A DNA stretch of 5,493 bases from Rhodobiaceae bacterium. Lineage in GTDB: Bacteria; Pseudomonadota; Alphaproteobacteria; Parvibaculales; Parvibaculaceae. The notes below the pieces were generated by a model that ran no database searches, had not been told where the DNA came from, and saw only the letters and a program-made list of their open reading frames with translations. A program made the position numbers and the translations under genes. Below, piece after piece: positions 1 through 5,493 of this stretch; within the stretch, counting starts at the first letter, position 1; every line of letters begins with the position of its first letter. The stretch is taken from NCBI GenBank assembly GCA_002746275.1, contig NVWR01000001.1:291942-297434 (forward strand), read 5' to 3'.

Positions 1-461
1 GCGAGCCCGGGAAGAACGGCAGGAACATCATCAAGAAGTCCAACGGTGGTGCGGCCCTTCGCCACTTTCTCCGCCTGTTTGATCTCTTCCCAAGTGAGGG
101 ACACGTCGTCTGCCGTACGTGCTTTTCCATCTGAGAAAACATGCGGGTGACGCCGCACCATTTTTTCGGAAATACCAGACACCACATCGGCAAAATCGAA
201 TGCTCCTTGCTCCTCTGCTATGCGTGCATGAAACACAACTTGCAAAAGGAGATCGCCCAACTCCTCTTTCAGATCGTCGAGGCTGTTGCGTTCAATAGCG
301 TCGGCAACCTCATAGGCTTCCTCAAGCGTGTAAGGAACGACGGACCGGAAAGTCTGCTCCAGATCCCAAGGGCAGCCGCCGTCTGGATCACGCAACTTGG
401 CCATGATCGTAAGCAAAGCATCGATGTGCCGAAGGTCAGCTGGAGCAGCATTATCTTTCAT
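1..461 (-). CDS. mazG: MazG nucleoside triphosphate pyrophosphohydrolase, N-terminal part (3' end outside window)
   Basis: MazG hydrolyses (d)NTPs to the monophosphate and pyrophosphate in the cytoplasm, a house-cleaning role that in E. coli also affects ppGpp levels. The 153 visible codons follow E. coli MazG closely: L-R-D-P-x-x-G-C-P-W-D at residues 23-33, the metal-binding E-E-x-x-E helix at 47-51, the E-E-L-G-D helix at 66-70, R-R-H-P-H-V-F at 103-109, and a W-E-x-I-K segment at 124-128. Family MazG is about 260 residues with two tandem MazG domains. Only the N-terminal one is seen here, and in E. coli the C-terminal domain carries the activity, so catalytic competence cannot be judged. 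The ATG at 461 gives an N-terminus slightly longer than E. coli's. A second in-frame ATG lies at 404 (residue 20), but starting there would cut off the first helix. The Shine-Dalgarno sequence is weak (an AGG inside the end of the upstream transporter gene). The 5-nt spacing suggests translation coupled to that gene. Confidence 0.95.
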   Translation of the reverse strand, partial: MKDNAAPADLRHIDALLTIMAKLRDPDGGCPWDLEQTFRSVVPYTLEEAYEVADAIERNSLDDLKEELGDLLLQVVFHARIAEEQGAFDFADVVSGISEKMVRRHPHVFSDGKARTADDVSLTWEEIKQAEKVAKGRTTVGLLDDVPAVLPGL

Positions 462-466
462 GGGGC

Positions 467-1960
467 CTAGTCTGCCGGTTTGTCTGCAATACCGCCAGCA
501 CTCCCGACCTGCGCGACGGCAGCAGCCGCATCACTCATCGGATGTTCGTCGTGGGCGTGCTGGTCTCGTAGCGCTAGCCTGGATCGAAGCAGCTGTTGTT
601 GTTCCCGGTTAAGGGGGAATTTCCACATGACCGCCGCCGCTGAAAGCATGAAGAAAGCGGGGAAGCCAACATAGATGTAGAGGAGTTGATTGAGCGTTTC
701 GGGCGAGTTCGCACCCGTTTCCGCAACAAAACCGATCCAGTCCAGCATGGGGTAGGTGATACCAATGGCAAGCGCCGCACCTACTTTGCCCGTCATCGTC
801 AGCAGGGAATAGTAGAGCCCCGTGCGTTGTTCACCGGTTTCCAGATTGTCATAGTCGACAACGTCGGCCATCACCGAGCGCAACAAAAAGGATCCTGCGC
901 CATATGCAATGCCGTAGGCCGTGTTCCCGAAAAGCAACCACCAGAAACTCTCACGCGGAAAGAAGAGAACCAGAGGCAGGGAGAGCGCTCCATAGATCAT
1001 GGCGTAGGCGAGCGTGCGGTGTTTGCCAGTAACCGTCGCCAGTTTGATCCAGGCAGGGATGCCCGCAAAGCCAGCAACAAAATAGATAAGAAGCAGCAGG
1101 CTGGCATATTGCGGCAGGCCCATCACATAGGTCGCGAAGAAAATGTAGAGCGAACCGGTAATGGCGGGTCCAACGCCGACCAGAAGGTCAGCGACCAGAA
1201 CCCGTTGGAGCAACCGGTTGGATAAGAGGATTTTCCAGGCTTCCCGGACATCGAACTGGGTTTGTGTTTTGTGGGCCCGTTCTGGCACCAGCCAGACAGC
1301 AAGGAAGATGGTGATGGGGAGAAGGATGAGGATAAACCATCCCATAGCGGCGACCCGCTCGCGGCCCCCAGCGTCGCCTTGAACCCACTCGATAATGGCG
1401 GGCAGAGCGAGAACGGTGAACATCCCGAAGATCAGGGCAAATTCCCGCCAGCCCTGAATGACCGAACGCTCGTCATAATCCTGAGAGAGTTCCGCCCCCC
1501 AGCTCATGTGCGAAATGGTGATGAGCGTCCAGCCGATGTAAAGAATGACCATCCACCCAAACAGGTAGGAGGCCGTATCCGGCGTTGTCGTGGTCCCCAA
1601 AATGGACCAGAGGCCGTTGATCCAGCTGAACAGCGCCATGCCCGAAAGAGGGTCGCCCGGCATGAACAACATGTAGGAGGCGATCATCAAAATGGGGGCA
1701 GAGAGCACAATCCAGTGGCGGCGCCGTCCCCAGCGACTGGGAAAACGGTCGGACAAAATACCCAAAACCGGGTCTGTGAAGATGTCCCAGAACCGGGCCA
1801 CCATGAAGATTGTGCCAACGAGCGTGAGGGAGAGGCCCATATCTGCGACGTAAAACGGCGGCAGATACACCACAATTGGCAGGCCAAGTGCCGAAATTGG
1901 AATTGCTGGCAAGCTAAACAGGGCCACACGCCAGCGTGGCAGCTTCTCTTCACTACTCAT
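467..1960 (-). CDS. GPH-family (MFS_2, MelB-like) cation-coupled sugar-type symporter
   Basis: This 497-residue inner-membrane protein has about 12 hydrophobic segments and belongs to the glycoside-pentoside-hexuronide:cation symporter family. Signature features are the helix II to loop 2-3 block R-F-W-D-I-F-T-D-P at 56-64, then S-R-W-G-R-R-R at 75-81, and a second-half M-A-D-V-V-D-Y at 364-370 followed by a G-K in helix XI (K392). By recalled alignment with Salmonella MelB, D59 and D63 match the Na+/H+ site aspartates (MelB D55/D59) and K392 matches MelB K377. The MelB sugar-contacting aspartates D19 and D124 align with A24 and H151, so melibiose is an unlikely substrate and the true one is unknown. 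Residues about 103-134 form an extra hydrophobic stretch between helices III and IV. The tail after about 447 is a charged then Ala-rich cytoplasmic extension. The start is well supported by GGGAGG just upstream. The gene is transcribed away from the methyltransferase pair, with mazG 5 nt downstream. Confidence 0.88.
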   Translation of the reverse strand: MSSEEKLPRWRVALFSLPAIPISALGLPIVVYLPPFYVADMGLSLTLVGTIFMVARFWDIFTDPVLGILSDRFPSRWGRRRHWIVLSAPILMIASYMLFMPGDPLSGMALFSWINGLWSILGTTTTPDTASYLFGWMVILYIGWTLITISHMSWGAELSQDYDERSVIQGWREFALIFGMFTVLALPAIIEWVQGDAGGRERVAAMGWFILILLPITIFLAVWLVPERAHKTQTQFDVREAWKILLSNRLLQRVLVADLLVGVGPAITGSLYIFFATYVMGLPQYASLLLLIYFVAGFAGIPAWIKLATVTGKHRTLAYAMIYGALSLPLVLFFPRESFWWLLFGNTAYGIAYGAGSFLLRSVMADVVDYDNLETGEQRTGLYYSLLTMTGKVGAALAIGITYPMLDWIGFVAETGANSPETLNQLLYIYVGFPAFFMLSAAAVMWKFPLNREQQQLLRSRLALRDQHAHDEHPMSDAAAAVAQVGSAGGIADKPAD

Positions 1961-1964
1961 TAAA

Positions 1965-1970
1965 CCTCCC
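1965..1970 (-). promoter_or_regulatory. Shine-Dalgarno site of the GPH symporter gene
   Basis: Read on the minus strand, GGGAGG stands 4 nt before the ATG at 1960. It is the strongest ribosome-binding site in the intergenic region and fixes that start. Confidence 0.75.
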
Positions 1971-1993
1971 GGGGGGTAGCTCTCAGGCTACAG

Positions 1994-2013
1994 TGACTTT
2001 TTGTCATTTTGAC
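1994..2013. repeat. Alternating TGAC / GTCA half-sites, candidate operator
   Basis: Three 4-bp half-sites alternate in orientation: TGAC at 1994-1997, GTCA at 2003-2006 and TGAC at 2010-2013, separated by runs of T (5 and 3 nt). They lie 34-53 bp upstream of the symporter start codon, where a repressor or activator of that gene could bind. Half-sites this short arise by chance fairly easily, so this is a candidate only. Confidence 0.3.
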
Positions 2014-2053
2014 TAAAGAAGCCGATCCGGGGGCAAATGTCCACCCCGCGTTA

Positions 2054-2077
2054 AGCCTATAGTCCTAGGCTGAGCCT
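2054..2077. repeat. AGCCT / AGGCT / AGCCT overlapping inverted repeats, candidate operator
   Basis: AGCCTA at 2054-2059 and TAGGCT at 2066-2071 form a perfect 6-bp inverted repeat with a 6-bp spacer. The second arm is shared with another perfect palindrome, AGGCT-G-AGCCT at 2067-2077. The two AGCCT copies are 19 bp apart, close to two DNA turns. A further AGGCTA occurs at 1985-1990. The site lies 57-80 bp upstream of the methyltransferase start and overlaps the TATAGT sequence, which fits a regulator-binding site for the rightward operon. The bound protein cannot be named. Confidence 0.35.
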
Positions 2078-2133
2078 GATTATTTGCATCGCTCGGCACA
2101 CCTGTCGGGTGAGACGGGGCATTTCGCACGATT

Positions 2134-3540
2134 ATGACCGCGACATCGGACAAACGAGTTGCAGAGAGCGACAGCAAAAAGCTGTCGACGATTTGTCACG
2201 GCCCGATAGAACCGGGCCTGTCACCTTCCAGATTGGCGGGGAGAGCATTTGTCGAAGGATATCCCACTACCACGTTGGAAGGTGCGAGCTATCTGGAGAT
2301 CGGATGTGGAAGCGGCGCAAACGTGATCGCGCAAGCGGCCGCCTGTCCGGAAATGCATTTCACCGGCACCTCGTCAGAGGGAGGAAGCGCGATTGCCGCG
2401 TTCGCCCACGACGCCAAATTGAAAAACCTCGACATCGGTGACCTCGATCTCTCTCAGTTCAAAGCAAATCTGGGATCATTTGATTTCGTTGTGGCCGACG
2501 ATGTGTTCTCCAAAGCATCCACTGCTGAGCGCATGGCTCTGCTGGTCCTCGTCCACCGGCATCTGGCTGATGGGGGAATTGCATGCATCGGCCTGGACAT
2601 AAAAGCAGAGGGACGCGGGGGAGACGGTTCCGAAAAGGAGGGCCTCACAGATGAGGACCGCCGCACTTGTGAGATCGCCGCCTTTATCGCCATGGCTGAA
2701 GCCGCCAAGCTACATCCGATTGGTGATGTGGACCCGCTGAAAACCAATGCTGCCGTTCTGCCTCCTGCTTTGCGGCAAGGGGAGGGAGGTGAGATCGATC
2801 TCTCTGTGCTCCTCGGGAATATCGATGAGTACGCCAATATTCGCCACCGCCATGTTTTACTTTGTCATGCTGGGCGGGAGAGGGTTCCTGCAGGGCTCGG
2901 CGAAATGCTGGATAATCTTTTCATCACAAGCGCTCTGTCGCGAGAAGACGCAAGCCTTTCAGATGCAGACATGTTGGCTGCAGAGAAGATTACATTTGAT
3001 GGTCCGGTAAAATATCAAACCGAGAACCAAACGGAAATCGTCACCCTTGCTCTGATGGAGCGCAACAAACAATTCCCGGTGCGCGCTGGCCGCCTTGTCG
3101 GACATGTGGCGACTGCTTTACGCAAAGCCGGTGTAAGAGACGTGGCAACAACAGAGGTTGGGCACGCTGTGGCACAGCTATGTCACAAGCTTCTGCCCAC
3201 CGGCGCGCTGATTACCCATCAAACGGAAACGCGCGCCCTCAACATAATTTCTGACAAGCCTCATCTTGCACCATTGGCTCTGCACCAGGTGCGGCAGGGA
3301 GCCGACCATATAACCAGTTTGACGCCTCACCGAATCGCTATCGACGATGTGGCCCGGTTTGTTCTACGCCGGTTCGATGGGGTGCAGACCCGCCAGCAGA
3401 TCACAGCTGATCTGATACAGGCTGTGGCGGCAGGGGAAATACAAATACCAGAACTGGTGGCCACACCAGAGGCACGCGCCAAGGCAACTGTGCTCAAAGT
3501 GCTGGTAAACGCAGCACGGAGTGGATTACTTGTCAGTTAG
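2134..3540 (+). CDS. Degenerate PKMT-like methyltransferase paralogue, probable pseudoenzyme
   Basis: This 468-residue cytoplasmic protein has a class I SAM-methyltransferase fold, a partial methyltransferase-regulatory domain and a C-terminal winged-helix-like domain (about 375-468). It is a paralogue of the next gene. Residues 29-78 align without gaps at identical numbering (26 of 50 identical by hand count), including motif I L-E-I-G-C-G at 54-59. From residue 197 to the end it aligns with a constant offset of 59, for example G-L-L at both C-termini. Key differences: the motif II aspartate (D80 in the partner) is S80; H-G-V-F-S-W becomes D-D-V-F-S-K at 122-127; the Y-N-x-Y-P-G-W motif is replaced by L-D-I-K-A-E-G at 154-160; and about 57 residues after it are missing. 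The N-terminal Y-D-x-V-P-Y element is also absent. The frame is intact over the full length, so this is not a decayed pseudogene. SAM binding and catalysis are doubtful, and a structural or regulatory partner role is inferred. The ATG is the first possible start after an in-frame stop at 2110, and its Shine-Dalgarno site is weak. Confidence 0.8.
   Translation: MTATSDKRVAESDSKKLSTICHGPIEPGLSPSRLAGRAFVEGYPTTTLEGASYLEIGCGSGANVIAQAAACPEMHFTGTSSEGGSAIAAFAHDAKLKNLDIGDLDLSQFKANLGSFDFVVADDVFSKASTAERMALLVLVHRHLADGGIACIGLDIKAEGRGGDGSEKEGLTDEDRRTCEIAAFIAMAEAAKLHPIGDVDPLKTNAAVLPPALRQGEGGEIDLSVLLGNIDEYANIRHRHVLLCHAGRERVPAGLGEMLDNLFITSALSREDASLSDADMLAAEKITFDGPVKYQTENQTEIVTLALMERNKQFPVRAGRLVGHVATALRKAGVRDVATTEVGHAVAQLCHKLLPTGALITHQTETRALNIISDKPHLAPLALHQVRQGADHITSLTPHRIAIDDVARFVLRRFDGVQTRQQITADLIQAVAAGEIQIPELVATPEARAKATVLKVLVNAARSGLLVS
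3518..3521 (+). promoter_or_regulatory. Shine-Dalgarno GGAG deciding a TTG start for the second methyltransferase
   Basis: GGAG inside the end of the upstream gene is 8 nt before a TTG at 3530. The other in-frame candidate, GTG at 3521, overlaps this GGAG and has no purine-rich site before it. Starting at TTG gives an 11-nt overlap with the upstream stop and makes residue numbering of the two paralogues coincide through motif I, which supports this start. Confidence 0.6.
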
Positions 3541-5113
3541 CCAAACTCAACAGGGACCCGAAGTCGCCGCGCATTACGATGCCGTTCCTTATCACGGCAA
3601 AACATTCTCTGTGACCTCAATTTCGCGGCTTGCCGGTGTTGCACAATTCGCAGGCCTGGTGCCGCCACCCATTGAAGGTGCACGCGTTCTTGAAATTGGG
3701 TGTGGGGACGGGGGGAACCTGCTTGCACTGGCGACGGCTTTTCCTGCCGCGCATTTCGTCGGTTTCGATGCTTCCTTCGGACAGATCGCCAAAGCGCAGG
3801 AAATCATGCTCGGTGCTCGCGTGGAAAATGCTGAACTGCATTGCCGTGATGTATCGACGCCTCCTGCGGACCTTGGCACTTTCGACTACATCATTGCCCA
3901 TGGTGTTTTCTCTTGGATTTCACCTGCGGCCCGCACCGGCCTGTTGGAGACGGTTCGCACCTGTCTGGCACCGGGTGGCATCGCCTATGTCAGCTACAAT
4001 TGTTATCCGGGCTGGCATACGCTTGACGGACTGAGGCACCTTCTGCTGGATCATTCGGCGGGAATTTCCGATGGCCCGGAAAAAATCATAGCGGTCCGAA
4101 ATCTCATGCGTCTGTTGGAGCAGGGGATCGAAGCCGGAGCGATGCCGAGCATGGCGTCGTACCTTCCGGCTCTGAAGTCCGCAAAGTCCGACCCGGACTG
4201 GTACCTGTTTCACGACCTGATTTCGAAACACAATCAGCCCTGCTATTTCAAACAGTTTATGGAGCGGGCCCACGACCATGATTTGAAATTTGTTGGCGAG
4301 GCAGACTTTTTCCAAATGGCAAAAGGGCGGCTTCCGGCAGCGGTGCGCGCGCAGCTTCCCGCCGACATTGATCCTGTTGCACTCGGCCAGTCCATCGATC
4401 ACTTCACCAATGCAAAATTCCGTCGCACGCTGCTGACCCATAGCGACACAGCTGTTGGGGAAGCAGGCGGGGGCGACCATATAGAGCGGCTTCACCTCAG
4501 GTCGCGACTTGCTCCAGCACTTGGCGTTCCGGTGGGAAAAGAGTTGCTGGCCAGCGAGCGCATAATGTTTGAAGACGCTTTCAAATTCTTTGCAAATGGG
4601 CCAGTGGAAATCGCCACCCTCAGTGTCGCCGCATCATATGACCGCTTACCGATCAGCGTGGCGGAGCTTCAGAGAAAGGTAGTTTCTCTTTTGGCGGAGC
4701 ACGGGGTGCAGGGCGTGCAGGAAGACGCCGTGCGGGGCGACGTTAAAAGTCTGGCGGGGCGGCTGGTGGGGCTAGGCGGCTTCATTCCCTATACAGAGGG
4801 AGTGCAGGTTGCGGCAGAGATTGGCGACCGACCACAGATTTCATCTCTTTCTCTCTATCAGGCAAAAAATGAATATCCCTGGGTGAGCAGCATGGTGCCG
4901 CACTCTGTCACCACCGACAATATATCCAGGTTTATCCTGAGCCGCATGGACGGCGCGTTGAGCGTGGATCAAATTACAGATTGTCTGGCACAGGAAATTT
5001 CAGTGGGACGCCTGAGTGCAAGCAGTGAGGGCAAGACACCCTTGGAGAGCGCCCACAACACAGTCCAGCGGCTGCTTGAGCACGCCATAGAGAGTGGGCT
5101 TCTTCTACCTTAG
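3530..5113 (+). CDS. SAM-dependent methyltransferase with regulatory domain, PKMT (protein-lysine methyltransferase)-like
   Basis: This 527-residue protein (530 if GTG 3521 is used) has the size and layout of rickettsial PKMT1/PKMT2, which methylate lysines of the surface protein OmpB. In order: Y-D-A-V-P-Y at 16-21; class I methyltransferase core with motif I V-L-E-I-G-C-G-D-G-G-N at 53-63, motif II G-F-D at 78-80, F-D-Y-I-I-A-H-G-V-F-S-W at 118-129 and P-G-G at 148-150; the family motif Y-N-C-Y-P-G-W at 156-162; a methyltransferase-regulatory domain from about 205 to 305 with H-N-Q-P-C-Y-F at 234-240; then a middle region and a winged-helix-like C-terminus (about 435-527). All expected SAM-binding and active-region motifs are intact, so activity is likely. 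Protein-lysine specificity is inferred from the family, whose other members are mostly uncharacterised. There is no signal peptide, so the protein is cytoplasmic. It overlaps the degenerate paralogue by 11 nt, indicating translational coupling and probably related function. No candidate substrate protein is in the window. Confidence 0.88.
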   Translation: MSVSQTQQGPEVAAHYDAVPYHGKTFSVTSISRLAGVAQFAGLVPPPIEGARVLEIGCGDGGNLLALATAFPAAHFVGFDASFGQIAKAQEIMLGARVENAELHCRDVSTPPADLGTFDYIIAHGVFSWISPAARTGLLETVRTCLAPGGIAYVSYNCYPGWHTLDGLRHLLLDHSAGISDGPEKIIAVRNLMRLLEQGIEAGAMPSMASYLPALKSAKSDPDWYLFHDLISKHNQPCYFKQFMERAHDHDLKFVGEADFFQMAKGRLPAAVRAQLPADIDPVALGQSIDHFTNAKFRRTLLTHSDTAVGEAGGGDHIERLHLRSRLAPALGVPVGKELLASERIMFEDAFKFFANGPVEIATLSVAASYDRLPISVAELQRKVVSLLAEHGVQGVQEDAVRGDVKSLAGRLVGLGGFIPYTEGVQVAAEIGDRPQISSLSLYQAKNEYPWVSSMVPHSVTTDNISRFILSRMDGALSVDQITDCLAQEISVGRLSASSEGKTPLESAHNTVQRLLEHAIESGLLLP

Positions 5114-5130
5114 AGACCTCGGCAGAGGGT

Positions 5131-5493
5131 TCAGGCTTCTCCGACGGCAATGTCCGAACAGAACGGATTGGTCTTACGCTCAACTTCAAACGTCGACATG
5201 GGCCCATGTCCGGGCACGAAAGCAATTTCGCCACCCAGCGGAAAAAGCCGGTCGCGGATCGACGAAATCAACTGCTCATGGTTACCACGGGGAAAGTCTG
5301 TGCGGCCAATCGAGCCCTGAAACAGAACATCACCCACCAGCGCCAGTTTTGACGGCTCGTGAATGAAAACCACATGGCCGGGCGTATGGCCGGGGCAGTG
5401 CCGGACGCGTAAAGTAAGGCCCGCCAGTTCCACCGTGTCTTCGTCTTCAAGCCAGCGGGTTGGCAAAAACGCCTCATACACCGGCATGCCGTA
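5131..5493 (-). CDS. Metallo-beta-lactamase-fold hydrolase, GloC/YcbL-like, C-terminal 120 residues (5' end outside window)
   Basis: The open frame enters from the right edge, so the ATG at 5487 is internal and not the start. The visible part is the C-terminal half of a glyoxalase II-type enzyme: H-C-P-G-H-T-P-G-H supplies a metal-ligand histidine, V-G-D-V-L-F the bridging aspartate, G-R-T-D-F-P-R-G the typical following loop, and F-V-P-G-H-G-P the last metal-ligand histidine. The tail E-R-x-T-N-P-F is characteristic of the short (about 210-residue) YcbL/GloC group rather than classical GloB, which has an extra C-terminal glutathione-binding domain. Such enzymes hydrolyse S-D-lactoylglutathione or related thioesters with a binuclear metal centre. 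The H-x-H-x-D-H motif should lie outside the window. The gene converges on the methyltransferase pair with 17 nt between stop codons, so it is a separate transcription unit. Confidence 0.9.
   Translation of the reverse strand, partial: YGMPVYEAFLPTRWLEDEDTVELAGLTLRVRHCPGHTPGHVVFIHEPSKLALVGDVLFQGSIGRTDFPRGNHEQLISSIRDRLFPLGGEIAFVPGHGPMSTFEVERKTNPFCSDIAVGEA

Larger units (their letters stand above)
1961..2133. promoter_or_regulatory. Divergent intergenic region between symporter and methyltransferase genes
   Basis: These 173 bp separate two divergently transcribed genes and must hold both promoters. No convincing pair of sigma-70 boxes was found. TTGACT at 2009-2014 and TATAGT at 2058-2063 resemble -35 and -10 elements, but they are not correctly spaced from each other or from partners. 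The region is AT-richer than its surroundings near 1998-2020 and 2079-2086, and holds two clusters of short inverted repeats listed separately. A C-G-G-G-G / C-C-C-C-G inverted repeat (2028-2032 / 2044-2048, 11-nt loop) lies between them. The rightward gene has only a weak purine stretch (GACGGGG at about 2113-2119), too far from its ATG to be a good Shine-Dalgarno site. Confidence 0.5.

Noticed and set aside
686..1225. A 179-codon plus-strand open frame opposite the symporter gene.
   Set aside because: It is antisense to the same transporter, has a low-complexity charged product, and has no ribosome-binding site or family resemblance.
1262..1963. A 233-codon open frame on the plus strand opposite the symporter gene.
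   Set aside because: It is fully antisense to a well-supported membrane protein. Its product is rich in H, N, P, G and R with no recognisable domain, typical of a shadow frame in GC-rich DNA.
2009..2063. TTGACT and TATAGT as a sigma-70 promoter for the rightward operon.
   Set aside because: They are 43 nt apart, far from the usual 16-18, and neither has a good partner at the correct distance.
2791..2802. 12-bp palindrome GAGATCGATCTC.
   Set aside because: It is inside the coding region, a single copy, and explained by codon content.
3397..3414. Perfect 7-bp inverted repeat CAGATCA / TGATCTG with a 4-nt loop.
   Set aside because: It lies inside the coding region over a conserved Q-Q-I-T helix, and nothing suggests a regulatory role. 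One such repeat is expected by chance.
2134..3540. Treating the first methyltransferase as a pseudogene.
   Set aside because: The frame is uninterrupted to a normal stop, and both ends align well with the partner. Only catalytic features are lost, which fits a pseudoenzyme better than a decaying gene.
3920..4495. A 191-codon minus-strand open frame within the second methyltransferase gene.
   Set aside because: It is a shadow of the methyltransferase frame with no domain recognised. The forward frame is clearly the real one.
5116..5130. Possible bidirectional terminator hairpin CCTC-GGCA-GAGG between the convergent stop codons.
   Set aside because: The stem is only 4 bp (5 with a bulge) and there is no T-run on either side, too weak to call.

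Overview
The window looks like chromosomal DNA from a moderately GC-rich alphaproteobacterium. This is judged by eye from base composition, a MazG close to the enterobacterial one, a GPH-type transporter, and a YcbL/GloC-like metallo-hydrolase. No mobile element, phage gene, tRNA, rRNA or CRISPR array was seen. The exact genus cannot be told.

Layout, left to right. On the minus strand, the N-terminal part of mazG (1-461) runs off the left edge. Immediately upstream of it is a GPH/MFS_2 sugar-type cation symporter (467-1960). The two are 5 nt apart and probably co-transcribed leftward. A 173-bp divergent intergenic region (1961-2133) holds two clusters of short inverted repeats, which are candidate operators. 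Rightward from it run two overlapping genes (2134-3540 and about 3530-5113) that are paralogues of each other. Both belong to the class I SAM methyltransferases with a 'methyltransferase regulatory' domain and a C-terminal winged-helix-like domain, the architecture of the rickettsial OmpB protein-lysine methyltransferases (PKMT1/PKMT2). After a 17-nt convergent gap, the C-terminal half of a metallo-beta-lactamase-fold hydrolase (5131-5493, minus strand) runs off the right edge.

The most interesting part is the methyltransferase pair. The downstream protein keeps every motif expected of an active enzyme. The upstream protein aligns with it almost gaplessly at both ends, but it has lost the acidic residue that binds the SAM ribose, lost the Y-N-x-Y-P-G-W active-region motif, and lacks about 57-59 residues just after that motif. 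It looks like a catalytically dead or repurposed partner, translated in coupling with the intact enzyme. A heteromeric enzyme/pseudoenzyme methyltransferase is therefore a reasonable hypothesis, although no substrate is encoded in the window. The flanking genes (nucleotide house-cleaning, transport, thioester/metallo-hydrolase) look like ordinary core or near-core genes and say little about the role of the pair.
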